Source of the DNA: Hymenobacter edaphi
GTDB lineage: Bacteria > Bacteroidota > Bacteroidia > Cytophagales > Hymenobacteraceae
Direction of reading: 5' to 3'
Length of the DNA stretch: 64,000 nt
Assembly: GCF_003258365.1 (NCBI RefSeq)
Contig: NZ_QHKM01000005.1
Span: 248,001 to 312,000 of the forward strand
In this document: positions 9,901 through 16,731 of the stretch, in pieces
Layout: each line of letters opens with the position of its first letter
Numbering within the stretch: position 1 is the first letter of the stretch
Position numbers and translations under genes: made by a program
The notes under the pieces: generated by a model
The model's input: only the letters and a program-made list of their open reading frames with translations
Databases searched by the model: none
Told to the model about the DNA's origin: nothing

Positions 9901-10670
9901 ATGAAGGCGAAGGGCAGGTTGAAATGCAGCAGCACCGCCCGAAAAAACGCCAGCGGCAGCACCACCGCCGCCGCCCCGGCCCAGGGCTGCCGGCGCCGAA
10001 ACAGCCGCCGGGCCCAGGTCAGCCAGGCGGCCACGTAGAGCACGGTGCCCAGCAGCAGCAGGGCCAGCGGCAGGTACTTGCCGGTGATGGGGTCGGGCTG
10101 CAGGCTGCGCAGCGAGAAGAGGTAGTGCCCGTCGTGCGAAAACAGCTGGGGCAGGCTGCGATTGTTCTGGGCATTCGGCACCAGGCTCACGTCGAGTCCC
10201 TTGAAGAGCACCCGGCCGCCTTCGCGCAGGTAGCGGTTGCTGATGCCGTACTTCCGCCGCAGGGGCACGTAGCTCAGAATAACGAAGGGCCCCGCCGGCC
10301 GCCGGATGGCCAGGTAGCTACCGAAGCGCATTTCCACCAGCTTGTCGCGGAAGGGCTGCCCGAGGTTGGCCACTTCCGGCCGCATGATGTGCTCCGACCA
10401 GTACAGCAGCTGCCCGTCGCGAAACACGAAGGTGGGGTAGGCAGCGGCCTGGAGCGTGGCGAAGCTGCCCTGGCCGCGCAGCAATTGCACGGCCAGCGTC
10501 TCCACATCGTGCTCGGCCCGCCGCTCGGCTGCCGTCAGCTGCTGCTGCAGCCGGGCCACATCGGTGCGCACCAGCACGCCGGGGGCGGCCGCGTGGTTGC
10601 TCAGGTAAGCTCCCAGAAAACACAGCAAAGCCAGCAGCAACAGCCCCAGCGGCAGAAAACGCTTGGTCAC
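6975..10670 (-). CDS. Large polytopic sensor histidine kinase
   Basis: A 1231-residue protein from GTG 10670; a TTG at 10745 is the only longer alternative. The N-terminus is a membrane segment (about 6-22), then an extracytoplasmic region, then several membrane segments mid-protein, a second sensor stretch, and a membrane segment leading to a HAMP-like region (TRVLTRPLKLITEKLR). The C-terminal 226 residues are the kinase. The H-box AHEIKNPLTPMKLS has its phosphorylatable His near 1024, followed by an N-box (NNLLLNALQ), a G1 box (DNGSGIDED) and a G2 box (GSGIGLAV). The H-box with PLTPMK resembles NtrY-type kinases. No response regulator is adjacent, so the partner and signal are unknown. It is an integral inner-membrane protein. 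Confidence 0.85.
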   Translation of the reverse strand: MTKRFLPLGLLLLALLCFLGAYLSNHAAAPGVLVRTDVARLQQQLTAAERRAEHDVETLAVQLLRGQGSFATLQAAAYPTFVFRDGQLLYWSEHIMRPEVANLGQPFRDKLVEMRFGSYLAIRRPAGPFVILSYVPLRRKYGISNRYLREGGRVLFKGLDVSLVPNAQNNRSLPQLFSHDGHYLFSLRSLQPDPITGKYLPLALLLLGTVLYVAAWLTWARRLFRRRQPWAGAAAVVLPLAFFRAVLLHFNLPFAFIELPLFDPKLYAASWVSPSLGDLLINAALLLIIAWYALLLFRRYGMARYVRRVPGRTGRMVVASAAGLSFFGGLLMLYSFYLSSVSNSQLVLDVSQSIQFSGFKLLLCLAVVLHSGSYFIGFWLLTQLYLAAVPAEPQPVRLLVLGAATLLVLPVGLALGETTVVLLGLALLFFLVLRVASLRQLAGVLPFRVVVFLFLMLGLSASVGSLALYQHFKEQLIQNKQRLAGNLLVDNDLQGEFLLAERAHDIAADGVIRTRLANRFASQDVVRQKIAKYYLRGHFDKYDVRVSLFDGQGQPLNEADGVLSLAATRAQLLRQATPTDLPDLYLVHGSTFFDSRRYVAFVPVPTVAGNTATVLLELTLKKLTANSVVPELLVDQKYFQPGLGNELSYAGYEKGRLVYSEGDFDYVNELPAAALRDPRLYADGLVLSGAHHFGVKGPQQRTVVVSTPTYAAAEWLANFSFWFLLHLLGGGFVLLLLFALRNPRRRWFRTTFSAKIQLFMTVGILATLLVVSLATASLFTDSYKRDLRRSYERRGQLAQASILRQRGLLADSTSRGRLGQLVDNVSALTETDLNLYDARGELVVSSQPLIFEAGLISTLMNPEAVVALAERGQPRILLTERTGSLQFNTLYLPIRAQSASPGAGAVLGYVGIPFFDSQKDLNTKLTELTTTILNIFTVMFIGFLLLTFVATRVLTRPLKLITEKLRHTTLTGNNEPLAYESNDELGLLVREYNTMLHKLEDSKQELAMQEKEAAWREMARQVAHEIKNPLTPMKLSLQFLQRALTEKRGNLEEMIGRISQTLITQIDVLTDIATSFSNFTNLPAMRPERLAIAQVLRRCVALHQHVQLEVGPGAEEATVFADENLLVRTFNNLLLNALQAIPADRTAEVHARVELPAPGTVRISIQDNGSGIDEDVRDKVFRPNFTTKETGSGIGLAVAKRGIESAGGQVWFETVVGEGTTFFIELPQAPG

Positions 10671-10767
10671 GAACGGGTAGCGGGGTCGGGCGAGTAGTGG
10701 TGAGGTCAAGGGCCTGCTGCGGAGAGTAGGCCCGGCAATAAGCAAAAATGCCGCCAGCAGGCGGCAT

Positions 10768-11127
10768 TTAAACGCTCGGATGATTTACGCGGCGCTGGGC
10801 CGCCGTCGGGTTTCGCCAGATGCTGCCGAAATCGTAGAGCATCAGGGCGCGGACGTAGCGAAACAGCGGCGGCGTGAGCAGAATCAGGCTGGCTACCACG
10901 CTCACGTACACCCAGGTCGAAGGATCCTGGCCCGGTAGGTAGGTTACCGGCCAGGCCGTAGCTGATGTACAGGGCGCCTCAGCAGAAGCCGGTTTCAGGC
11001 TCGTAGTGCTACCCGCATGCCGCGCAGTTCTCGGGCATCCCGTCGAGCTCCGTCAGGCTCCAGGCCGAATGCATGCATACCGGCCCCGCAGGGCAGCAGC
11101 GCCAGCCCCGCCGGCGAAGCTGCTGGT
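10768..11127 (-). pseudogene. Decayed DUF983 gene
   Basis: The two halves of a DUF983 protein can be read on the minus strand, but not in one frame. The N-terminal part reads HSAWSLTELDGMPENCAACG, then TAG (11009-11011), then HYEPETGFC, then TGA (10979-10981), then GALYISYGLAG. Both stops replace residues where the family normally has an amino acid; at the TGA a Trp fits. The frame then shifts, and the C-terminal part reads LPGQDPSTWVYVSVV to MLYDFGSIW, ending at TAA 10768. The first CxxC zinc-ribbon half also looks damaged and no start codon is evident. It directly follows the small CxxC membrane gene of the oxidase cluster. Two stops, a frame change and an apparent internal deletion make this a pseudogene, barring sequencing error. 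Confidence 0.8.
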
Positions 11128-11391
11128 TTAGCGGGCCTCCGGCGCCGGCTGCCGCTTGCGGCGCACGTTGCGGTACCAGAAGAAGGCCACCGTGCCGCCC
11201 AGGATATAGGGCGCGGCCATCATGTAGAGGATGCCCTTGTTCAGGCCCGAAATATCGTAGCCGTCTTTCTCGGTGCGCGAGGCTTCTACGTTGGTTTTGC
11301 AGAGCGTGCACTGCGCCAGGCTCGGGCGCGGGCTCAGGGCCAGCAGCAGCAAAAAGCACAACGGCAGCAGCGCGGTCAATGTCTTTTTCAT
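11128..11391 (-). CDS. Small exported membrane protein with CxxC motif
   Basis: An 87-residue protein from ATG 11391, where a signal peptide begins (MKKTLTALLPLCFLLLLAL). Cleavage is near SLAQ, immediately before CTLCK, so the CxxC pair would sit at the mature N-terminus in the periplasm. A single membrane segment (LYMMAAPYILGGTVAFFWY) and a short basic tail follow. It is the penultimate gene of the oxidase assembly set, after sco and DUF420. This placement suggests, without proof, a thiol or metal-handling assembly factor for cytochrome oxidase or cytochromes c. No named family was recognised. Confidence 0.75.
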   Translation of the reverse strand: MKKTLTALLPLCFLLLLALSPRPSLAQCTLCKTNVEASRTEKDGYDISGLNKGILYMMAAPYILGGTVAFFWYRNVRRKRQPAPEAR

Positions 11392-11490
11392 ACCTCTTTC
11401 AACAGCTTCAGGGGGACAGAGTTCCGGTTTTTTGCTTGTCGGTCCGGTGTCCGTTTCAACAATACGCAAAGCAGGGCTTCGCGCTACTAC

Positions 11491-12054
11491 CTAATGCGCG
11501 TAGTACGGCGCAATCATGAAGTACACGATGACGCCCGTCACCGATACGTACAGCCAGATCGGAAACGTCCAACGGGCCAGGCGGCGGTGTCGGGCAAACT
11601 GGTTGGTCAGGGCAAAATACAGGGTGAAGAGCACCAGGCCCACCGTCACGGCCGCCAGCACGATGTGCGTCAGCAGCAGGAAGTAGTAGATGCCCCGGAT
11701 CAACCCTTCCCCGCCGAAGCGAGTGGTTTCGGCTTGCGAGTGATACACCACGTACGACACCAGAAACACGGCACCCAGCACGAAGGCCGTGCCCATGGCC
11801 GCCCGGTGCTTCACCACGTCCTTGCGGCGGATGAAGTAGTAGCCCAGCAGCAGCATCAGGGCCGTCAGCGAGTTCAGCCCGGCGTTGACGGCCGGCAGAA
11901 AACTCACGTCGGCCCCCTCGATGCGGAACACGTTGGGGAAGTAGTAGAGCACCGCCACTGCCACCGGAATGATCAGGCCCAGGGCCAGCATCCCGATTTT
12001 GTAGGCGCGCGGCGTGGCCGGAGCCGAGCTCAGACCCGCGTTATTCGTGGTCAT
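11491..12054 (-). CDS. DUF420 membrane protein (CtaM-like)
   Basis: A 187-residue integral membrane protein with about five hydrophobic segments. It has conserved-looking His and Tyr positions such as VKHRAA, VVYHSQ, LLTHIVLA and FARHRRLARWTFP. It belongs to DUF420, the family of Bacillus YozB and Staphylococcus CtaM, which are needed for active heme-copper oxidase. Its start overlaps the end of the sco gene by 14 bases, showing tight co-expression. The family assignment is by sequence pattern; a role in maturation of the adjacent aa3 oxidase is inferred from context. Confidence 0.8.
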   Translation of the reverse strand: MTTNNAGLSSAPATPRAYKIGMLALGLIIPVAVAVLYYFPNVFRIEGADVSFLPAVNAGLNSLTALMLLLGYYFIRRKDVVKHRAAMGTAFVLGAVFLVSYVVYHSQAETTRFGGEGLIRGIYYFLLLTHIVLAAVTVGLVLFTLYFALTNQFARHRRLARWTFPIWLYVSVTGVIVYFMIAPYYAH

Positions 12055-12715
12055 AGGTGTAAAGCAAAATGCGGATTTCGGTCATCAGCCGGTCGATTTC
12101 CTTCGGGTCCATCCCGTCGTACACGCCCCGGATGTGCTTGTCGCGGTCGACGAGCAGCAGGCGCTGGCTGTGCACCAGGCCGGGCGTGCCGGCAATCATG
12201 GCCGGGCCGGGCGCCGTCACCTTATATTCCTGCACGGCCAGGCGGTTGATGCTGTCCTTGGGGCCGGTCAGGAAAAACCACTTGTCGGGCAGGGCGCCGT
12301 ACTGCTTGGCGTACTCGGCCAGCACCGCTACCGAGTCGTGCTGCGGATCGACGGTGTAGGACACCAGCTTCACCCGCGGCTCCTTGCGGTATTTCTCCTG
12401 CACGCGCTGCAGCTGCCCGTTCAGCCGGGGGCACACTTGCGGGCAGGTGGCAAAGAAAAAGCTGGCCACGTACACGTCCCCGTCGAGGTCGTGCTGGCTC
12501 AGCCACTGGCCCGACTGCGTCTGCAGGCGAAAATCACCTACCCGGTGAAAAACCGTATCGCGCTGCCACTTCCCCCCTACCTGCGTGGAATCCACACGGT
12601 CCGGGTAGTAAGTAGGCAGCGCGAAATGGTTGGTACCAAACCCGTACAGGAAGAAAAAAGCCAGTACGGGCGCAAGCAGCAGGAGGCCCAGGATCAAAAC
12701 CTGTTGCGGCCTCAT
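12041..12715 (-). CDS. SCO1/SenC-type copper chaperone
   Basis: A 224-residue protein with an N-terminal membrane anchor (about 6-25) and a periplasmic thioredoxin-like domain. The copper-binding motif CPQVC (C91, C95) and the distal His (H182 in GLVHSQR) are all present. It delivers copper to the CuA site of cytochrome oxidase subunit II, or keeps its cysteines reduced. It lies two bases after the subunit IV gene and overlaps the DUF420 gene, which supports a dedicated oxidase-assembly role. Length and motif spacing are typical of bacterial SCO proteins. Confidence 0.92.
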   Translation of the reverse strand: MRPQQVLILGLLLLAPVLAFFFLYGFGTNHFALPTYYPDRVDSTQVGGKWQRDTVFHRVGDFRLQTQSGQWLSQHDLDGDVYVASFFFATCPQVCPRLNGQLQRVQEKYRKEPRVKLVSYTVDPQHDSVAVLAEYAKQYGALPDKWFFLTGPKDSINRLAVQEYKVTAPGPAMIAGTPGLVHSQRLLLVDRDKHIRGVYDGMDPKEIDRLMTEIRILLYTYDHE

Positions 12716-12717
12716 GT

Positions 12718-13068
12718 TTAGTGAGCGGCGCCGAAGATGGCTTCGCCCACGGCGCTGCCTTCGGTAATCAGGGCCACCAGCAACCAGACCAACAGGGCCA
12801 TCGGCACCAGAATCGACCAGATCAGGCCCTTGGTTTCGTGGCGCAGGTGCATGAACTCGGCCACGATGAAGAAGGCCTTGAAGATGGTCAGGATGATGAA
12901 GATGCTGTTGCGCAGGGTGCTGGCATCCATCGTAAAGGCCAGCAGGAATTCGAAGGCGGTGATGCCCACAATCCAGGCCAGGGCCTTCAGAATCGGCTTG
13001 ACGTTGGCTTTGCCGTGCACGGCGTGGCCGTCGGCGGTGTACTCGTGTTCGGGAGCGTGGTGAGCCAT
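12718..13068 (-). CDS. Cytochrome c oxidase subunit IV
   Basis: A 116-residue protein. The start is taken at ATG 13068 (MAHHAPEHEY), because the upstream extension is translated from a repeat (13081-13162). A His-rich N-terminal tail is followed by three membrane segments (about 30-48, 60-82, 88-108), with EFMHLRHE at the end of the second. This is the pattern of small subunit IV proteins of bacterial aa3/caa3 oxidases. It is co-directional with the subunit III genes and sco. Confidence 0.85.
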   Translation of the reverse strand: MAHHAPEHEYTADGHAVHGKANVKPILKALAWIVGITAFEFLLAFTMDASTLRNSIFIILTIFKAFFIVAEFMHLRHETKGLIWSILVPMALLVWLLVALITEGSAVGEAIFGAAH

Positions 13069-13080
13069 GAGCGGTGATAT

Positions 13081-13162
13081 GGTGAAATGGTGAGTGGTGA
13101 GTTGATGAAGCAGGGAGCGTCGCACGACAAACTCACTAGTTCACCAACTCACCATTTCACTA
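13081..13162. repeat. Inverted-repeat pair, GGTGAGTTG family
   Basis: GGTGAAATGGTGAGTGGTGA (from 13081) is mirrored by CAACTCACCATTTCAC (ending 13161), about 40 bases further on. The right arm ends two bases from the subunit III stop and the left arm lies 12 bases upstream of the subunit IV start. The same GGTGAGTT core recurs at 60893-60946 and 61585-61630. Confidence 0.75.
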
Positions 13163-13163
13163 A

Positions 13164-13931
13164 TCAGATGAGGTAGAAGAAGGTGAAGACGAACACCCAC
13201 ACCAGGTCTACAAAGTGCCAGTACAGACCGATTTTCTCGATCATCTCGTAGTGGCCGCGCTTGTGGAAGGTGCCGTTGGTGGTGGCGATGAAGGCGTACG
13301 TCAGCAGGCAGAGGCCCGAGAATACGTGGGTACCGTGGAAGCCGGTGATGAAGAAGAACAGGTCGGCGAAGAGCACCGGGCCGTATTCGTTTACCTGCAG
13401 GTTAGCGCCGTACACCGTCGAGCCGTCCGCCATCAGCAGGCCGTGGTCGGAACCGGTGATAAAGTGCGTCCACTCCCAGGCCTGGCAGCCAAGGAACATG
13501 CCGCCGAACAGCAGCGTCCACAGCAGCCACTTCTGCACGTCGTTCTTGTCCATGCGGTGGCCCGCCTCTACGGCTAGTACCATCGTCACCGACGACACAA
13601 TCAGAATCATGGTCATCAGGGCCACGAAGGCCAGCGGGATGTCCATGCCGTGCAGACCGGGGAAGGAGTTGAATACCTTCTCAGGAATGGGCCAGTAGGC
13701 CGAGCTGAATTTGAAGTCGGCGGCGGTGCCCGTGTAGGCAAGGTGGCGGTGACGCACCATGCCGTAGGTGGTCAGGAACGCTGCGAACGTGAAAGCATCC
13801 GACAGCAGGAAGAACCACATCATCAGCTTACCATAGCTGACCTTGAAGGGTTCGTTACCGCCGTCCCAGGTGCCGCTACGCGGAGCTTCGTAGGACGCCG
13901 AGTTCGTCAGCGTCGTGGTCGGGTTGGCCAT
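13164..13931 (-). CDS. Cytochrome c oxidase subunit III (first copy)
   Basis: A 255-residue membrane protein of the COX3 family. It starts MANPTTTLTN and has a segment MMWFFLLSDAFTFAAFL typical of the first subunit III helix. Later features are WEWTHFI, a GFHGTHVFSGL helix and a C-terminal GLYWHFVDLVWVFVF. The helix bearing GxHGxHV and the terminal WHFVDxVW are family signatures. It is a structural subunit of the aa3 oxidase. It is followed by subunit IV and preceded, 22 bases away, by a second shorter COX3 protein, so the complex is encoded with two subunit III-like polypeptides. Confidence 0.92.
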   Translation of the reverse strand: MANPTTTLTNSASYEAPRSGTWDGGNEPFKVSYGKLMMWFFLLSDAFTFAAFLTTYGMVRHRHLAYTGTAADFKFSSAYWPIPEKVFNSFPGLHGMDIPLAFVALMTMILIVSSVTMVLAVEAGHRMDKNDVQKWLLWTLLFGGMFLGCQAWEWTHFITGSDHGLLMADGSTVYGANLQVNEYGPVLFADLFFFITGFHGTHVFSGLCLLTYAFIATTNGTFHKRGHYEMIEKIGLYWHFVDLVWVFVFTFFYLI

Positions 13932-13953
13932 AAGGAGCGGAAAAAAGGCGAAA

Positions 13954-14541
13954 TCAGTGGTTCAAAAGTAGGAACAAATACAAGTACAACCAAAGCCCGC
14001 CGAGGAAGTGCCAGTAGATGGTGCCGTTGGTCATGGCCATCATCTGGCGGGAGTGGATTTTGTAGCGGAAGGCCTTTAGCAGCAGTATCGTCAGGAAGAT
14101 CAGGCCAGTAACCAGGTGAAACCCGTGTACGCCCGTGAGCACGTATACGAACGAGCCCGCCGGATTGCTGTCGGCCCCGCCGAAGAAAATCTTGTTTTGC
14201 ACCAGTTCGCCCCACACTTGGTACTGCCCGATGAGGAAGGCCACACCCAGTGCAAAGGTGACGACCAGCAGCGCTTTTACGCGGCCGATTTCGTCTTTGC
14301 GGGCCGCAAACCACGCCCACTGAATCGTCGCGCTGCTCAGCAGGATGATGACCGTGTTGATGAGCATGCCGGTGGGCATGTCAAATTCCAGCCAGTTGCC
14401 CTCGCCCCGGCGCACGATGTAGGCGCTGGTGAAAGCGGCAAACATCATGGTGATGCTGATAATCATCAGCCAGAGCAGGAAGCGCAGCGGGTGCACGTTC
14501 AGCGCCACCTGCTTATTATTCAAAGACTCGGAAGGATGCAT
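13954..14541 (-). CDS. Cytochrome c oxidase subunit III (second copy)
   Basis: A 195-residue COX3-family protein with five predicted membrane segments. It carries LTGVHGFHLVTGL and the terminal TIYWHFLGGLWLYLYLFLL. It is shorter than the downstream copy because the segment between the early helices is reduced. Tandem short and long subunit III genes are common in this type of oxidase cluster. It lies between ctaB and the longer copy, on the same strand. Confidence 0.9.
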   Translation of the reverse strand: MHPSESLNNKQVALNVHPLRFLLWLMIISITMMFAAFTSAYIVRRGEGNWLEFDMPTGMLINTVIILLSSATIQWAWFAARKDEIGRVKALLVVTFALGVAFLIGQYQVWGELVQNKIFFGGADSNPAGSFVYVLTGVHGFHLVTGLIFLTILLLKAFRYKIHSRQMMAMTNGTIYWHFLGGLWLYLYLFLLLNH

Positions 14542-14554
14542 GTTGATTGTTCTG

Positions 14555-14616
14555 TTGAATGGCTAAATGGCTGTCGTTTCAGAACGGTTAACAATTTAAC
14601 CGTTAAGCCATTCACC
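14555..14616. repeat. Nested inverted repeat between ctaB and subunit III gene
   Basis: TGAATGGCTAAATGG on the left is mirrored by TAAGCCATTCA on the right. Inside lies a hairpin with arms AACGGTTAA (14583) and TTAACCGTT (14596). It ends about eight bases before the ctaB stop codon. It could weaken or terminate readthrough between the two genes, although no T-run follows. Confidence 0.6.
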
Positions 14617-14623
14617 CGTTTGC

Positions 14624-15487
14624 TTACATTTTGTCGAGGACCAGGGCTATCTGCACGATGGGCAGGTAGAGAAACGAGCCGAACATGATGCGCATAGCCG
14701 CTTTCTTGCTAACCGTGCGCATCAGGTAAAAGGTCTGCATCAGGAACAATACCCCGCAGATGGCGGCCACCATCGGGTAGATGTGGTTGGTCATGCCGAA
14801 GTAAAACGGCAGCAGGCTGAGCGGAATCAGAATCAGGGTGTAGGTCATGATCTGAAAGGCCGTGCGCAAATCCTTGCCGCCGGCCATGGGCAGCATCTTG
14901 AAGCCGGCTTTGTGGTAGTCCTCGTCGAGCACCCAGGCAATGGCCCAGAAGTGCGGAAACTGCCACATAAACTGAATGCCGAACAAGATCCAGGCCTCCT
15001 GGGTAATCATGCCGGTAGCGGCTACCCAGCCAATCATGGGCGGCAGCCCGCCCGGAATGGCCCCCACGGCCACGCAGATCGGCGAAATGCGCTTGAGCGG
15101 GGTATAGATGAAGCCGTACAGGATCAGCGAAAGCAACGAAATGGCAGCCGTCAGCGGGTTGAAATACAACCCGAGCAGCAACAGCCCCGCCAAGCCCGTG
15201 ATTACCACGAATATCCAGGCTTCCGGCACGGAAATCACGCCCGTGGGCAGCGGCCGCTTGGCCGTGCGCTTCATGAGCCGGTCGAGGTCTTTTTCGTAAA
15301 TCTGGTTGATGGTGTTGGCCGAGCCCGTGACGAGCATGCCGCCCAGCATCACCAGAATAGCCCCGACCCAGTGCATGCGCCACGCAAACTCGTGCTGGCC
15401 CAGCATGTAGCCGATAGCCGCCGAAAAGGCCACTGTCAGCGACAGGCGGAACTTGAGAAGTTGGAAATAGGCCCTGGCCTTGATCAT
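14624..15487 (-). CDS. ctaB: Protoheme IX farnesyltransferase (heme O synthase)
   Basis: A 287-residue polytopic UbiA-family prenyltransferase that attaches a farnesyl group to heme B to make heme O. The signature NQIYEKDLDRLMKRT carries the Asp-rich catalytic motif and is followed by KRPLPTG. A second conserved block lies near YTPLKRISP and GGLPPMIGW. ATG 15487 (MIKARAYF) is chosen over the in-frame TTG nine bases upstream. It is 52 bases downstream of ctaA, the next step in the pathway. A minus-strand TAACTTTG sequence overlapping the ctaA stop could be an internal promoter, but no matching upstream box is seen. Confidence 0.93.
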   Translation of the reverse strand: MIKARAYFQLLKFRLSLTVAFSAAIGYMLGQHEFAWRMHWVGAILVMLGGMLVTGSANTINQIYEKDLDRLMKRTAKRPLPTGVISVPEAWIFVVITGLAGLLLLGLYFNPLTAAISLLSLILYGFIYTPLKRISPICVAVGAIPGGLPPMIGWVAATGMITQEAWILFGIQFMWQFPHFWAIAWVLDEDYHKAGFKMLPMAGGKDLRTAFQIMTYTLILIPLSLLPFYFGMTNHIYPMVAAICGVLFLMQTFYLMRTVSKKAAMRIMFGSFLYLPIVQIALVLDKM

Positions 15488-15539
15488 CAGCAGCAAAAAC
15501 AGTCAAGCCGGCCGTTCGGCTCCAAATCGGGCCGCAAAG

Positions 15540-16622
15540 TTACGCAACAACGGCCGGAAACCGGGCTGTGCGGCTGGCTTTTAGCGCCTGCCGATAGCGC
15601 ACCAGCAGCAGAAACTGCACCCCAAACAACAGCGTGCCCAGCGTGAGGTGAACGGGCTGCGCCGCGGCGGGCATGGCAAAATACGCCAGCAACAGCCCCG
15701 CCAGGATTTCCAGGCCGATAACGACCATCGTGGCCGTAGCCAGCCGGCTGAGCGACGCCACGCCGGTCTGGTATAGCTTCAGGGTGACGAAGAGGTTCAC
15801 CAGCAGCAGCAGCGCCGAAAAAACGCGGTGCAGCGTAAACGCGCCACCGAGCTGCGCGACCCACTGCTCCCGGTGCAGGTAGTTCAGCCCGAAGGCAATC
15901 ATGTCGATATCCTCCCGGACCTGCGTGCCCACCACAATCTGCCCGAACGTGAGCAGCACCAACACCACCAGCCCGATGGTCATACCCGGCGCCAGCGGCG
16001 CCGCTGGCGGCTCGCGCAGCGGCGCCTTATCGGCCCGCACCAGGGTCCAGATCAGCAGCGCCACCAGCACCAGCGCCAGGGCCATGTGAATGGTCACCAT
16101 CACCGGCAGCAGGTTGGTCGATACCACCAAGGAACCCAGCCAGCCCTGCACGCCCACGGTGATAAAGCTCAGCACCGCCACCCAGAAGATGGCCGGGTCG
16201 CGGCGGCGGTAGGGCCAGGCGGCCAGCACCGTGGCGAAGATGAACACGCCAATCAGCGCACCGGTGAGGCGGTTCAGGTACTCAATCCACGTTTTGGTCG
16301 GGTTGAAGTCGGTTTCGATGTACTGGGTGGGGTGCGCGAAGATGTTGGCAGCCACCTCTGCAAACCCAAGCTTGCTGAGGGTCTTGGCCAGCCGCTCGTT
16401 CTTGGCCACGCGCTGGGCCGTGTACACCTCCTTGTAGTTGGGCGGCAGCTGGCTGACATCCGTGGGCGGCACCCACTGCCCGAAGCACTTGGGCCAGTCG
16501 GGGCAGCCCATGCCGGAGCCGGTGCTGCGCACGATACCGCCGACCAGGATAAGCACGTACACGGCCACCACCGTCAGCGTTGCCGTCGCACGAAAGCGAC
16601 GGGCAAAAGCAGGTATTTCCAT
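15540..16622 (-). CDS. ctaA: Heme A synthase (COX15/CtaA family)
   Basis: A 360-residue membrane protein from ATG 16622 (MEIPAFARRF). Longer in-frame starts would run through the terminator into coxA. About eight membrane segments are present. The first loop holds GGIVRSTGSGMGCPDWPKCFG, with the paired Cys typical of the family, and His residues occur near helix ends (HMALALVLVA, FTLHRVFSALLLL). It oxidises the C8 methyl of heme O to give heme A for the aa3 oxidase. It is the first gene of the second segment of the respiratory cluster, directly downstream of the coxA terminator. Confidence 0.92.
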   Translation of the reverse strand: MEIPAFARRFRATATLTVVAVYVLILVGGIVRSTGSGMGCPDWPKCFGQWVPPTDVSQLPPNYKEVYTAQRVAKNERLAKTLSKLGFAEVAANIFAHPTQYIETDFNPTKTWIEYLNRLTGALIGVFIFATVLAAWPYRRRDPAIFWVAVLSFITVGVQGWLGSLVVSTNLLPVMVTIHMALALVLVALLIWTLVRADKAPLREPPAAPLAPGMTIGLVVLVLLTFGQIVVGTQVREDIDMIAFGLNYLHREQWVAQLGGAFTLHRVFSALLLLVNLFVTLKLYQTGVASLSRLATATMVVIGLEILAGLLLAYFAMPAAAQPVHLTLGTLLFGVQFLLLVRYRQALKASRTARFPAVVA

Positions 16623-16680
16623 CAGAGTTTCCAACAGCGTTTCGCCCCGCAAAGGTCCGACGGAAACGGCTGAAAAAGAA

Positions 16681-16708
16681 GAAGGAGCCCCTTTTTTGGG
16701 GCTCCTTC
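16681..16708 (-). terminator. Intrinsic terminator after coxA
   Basis: A perfect 11-bp stem (GAAGGAGCCCC with its complement) has a six-base loop. On the minus strand it is followed by a T-rich tract. It lies 24 bases beyond the coxA stop and before ctaA, so it should end or attenuate the act-coxBA transcript. Confidence 0.85.
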
Positions 16709-16731
16709 TCCAGAGGTTTGTCCGTTCAGGA

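Noticed and set aside
10979-11011. Selenocysteine or stop readthrough rescuing the DUF983 gene
   Set aside because: One stop is TAG and the other TGA, a frame change follows, and no start codon is present. Decay is the simpler explanation.
13164-14541. Frameshifted single subunit III gene
   Set aside because: The two frames each have a full start, complete helices and their own C-terminal WHF signature; they are separate tandem COX3 genes.
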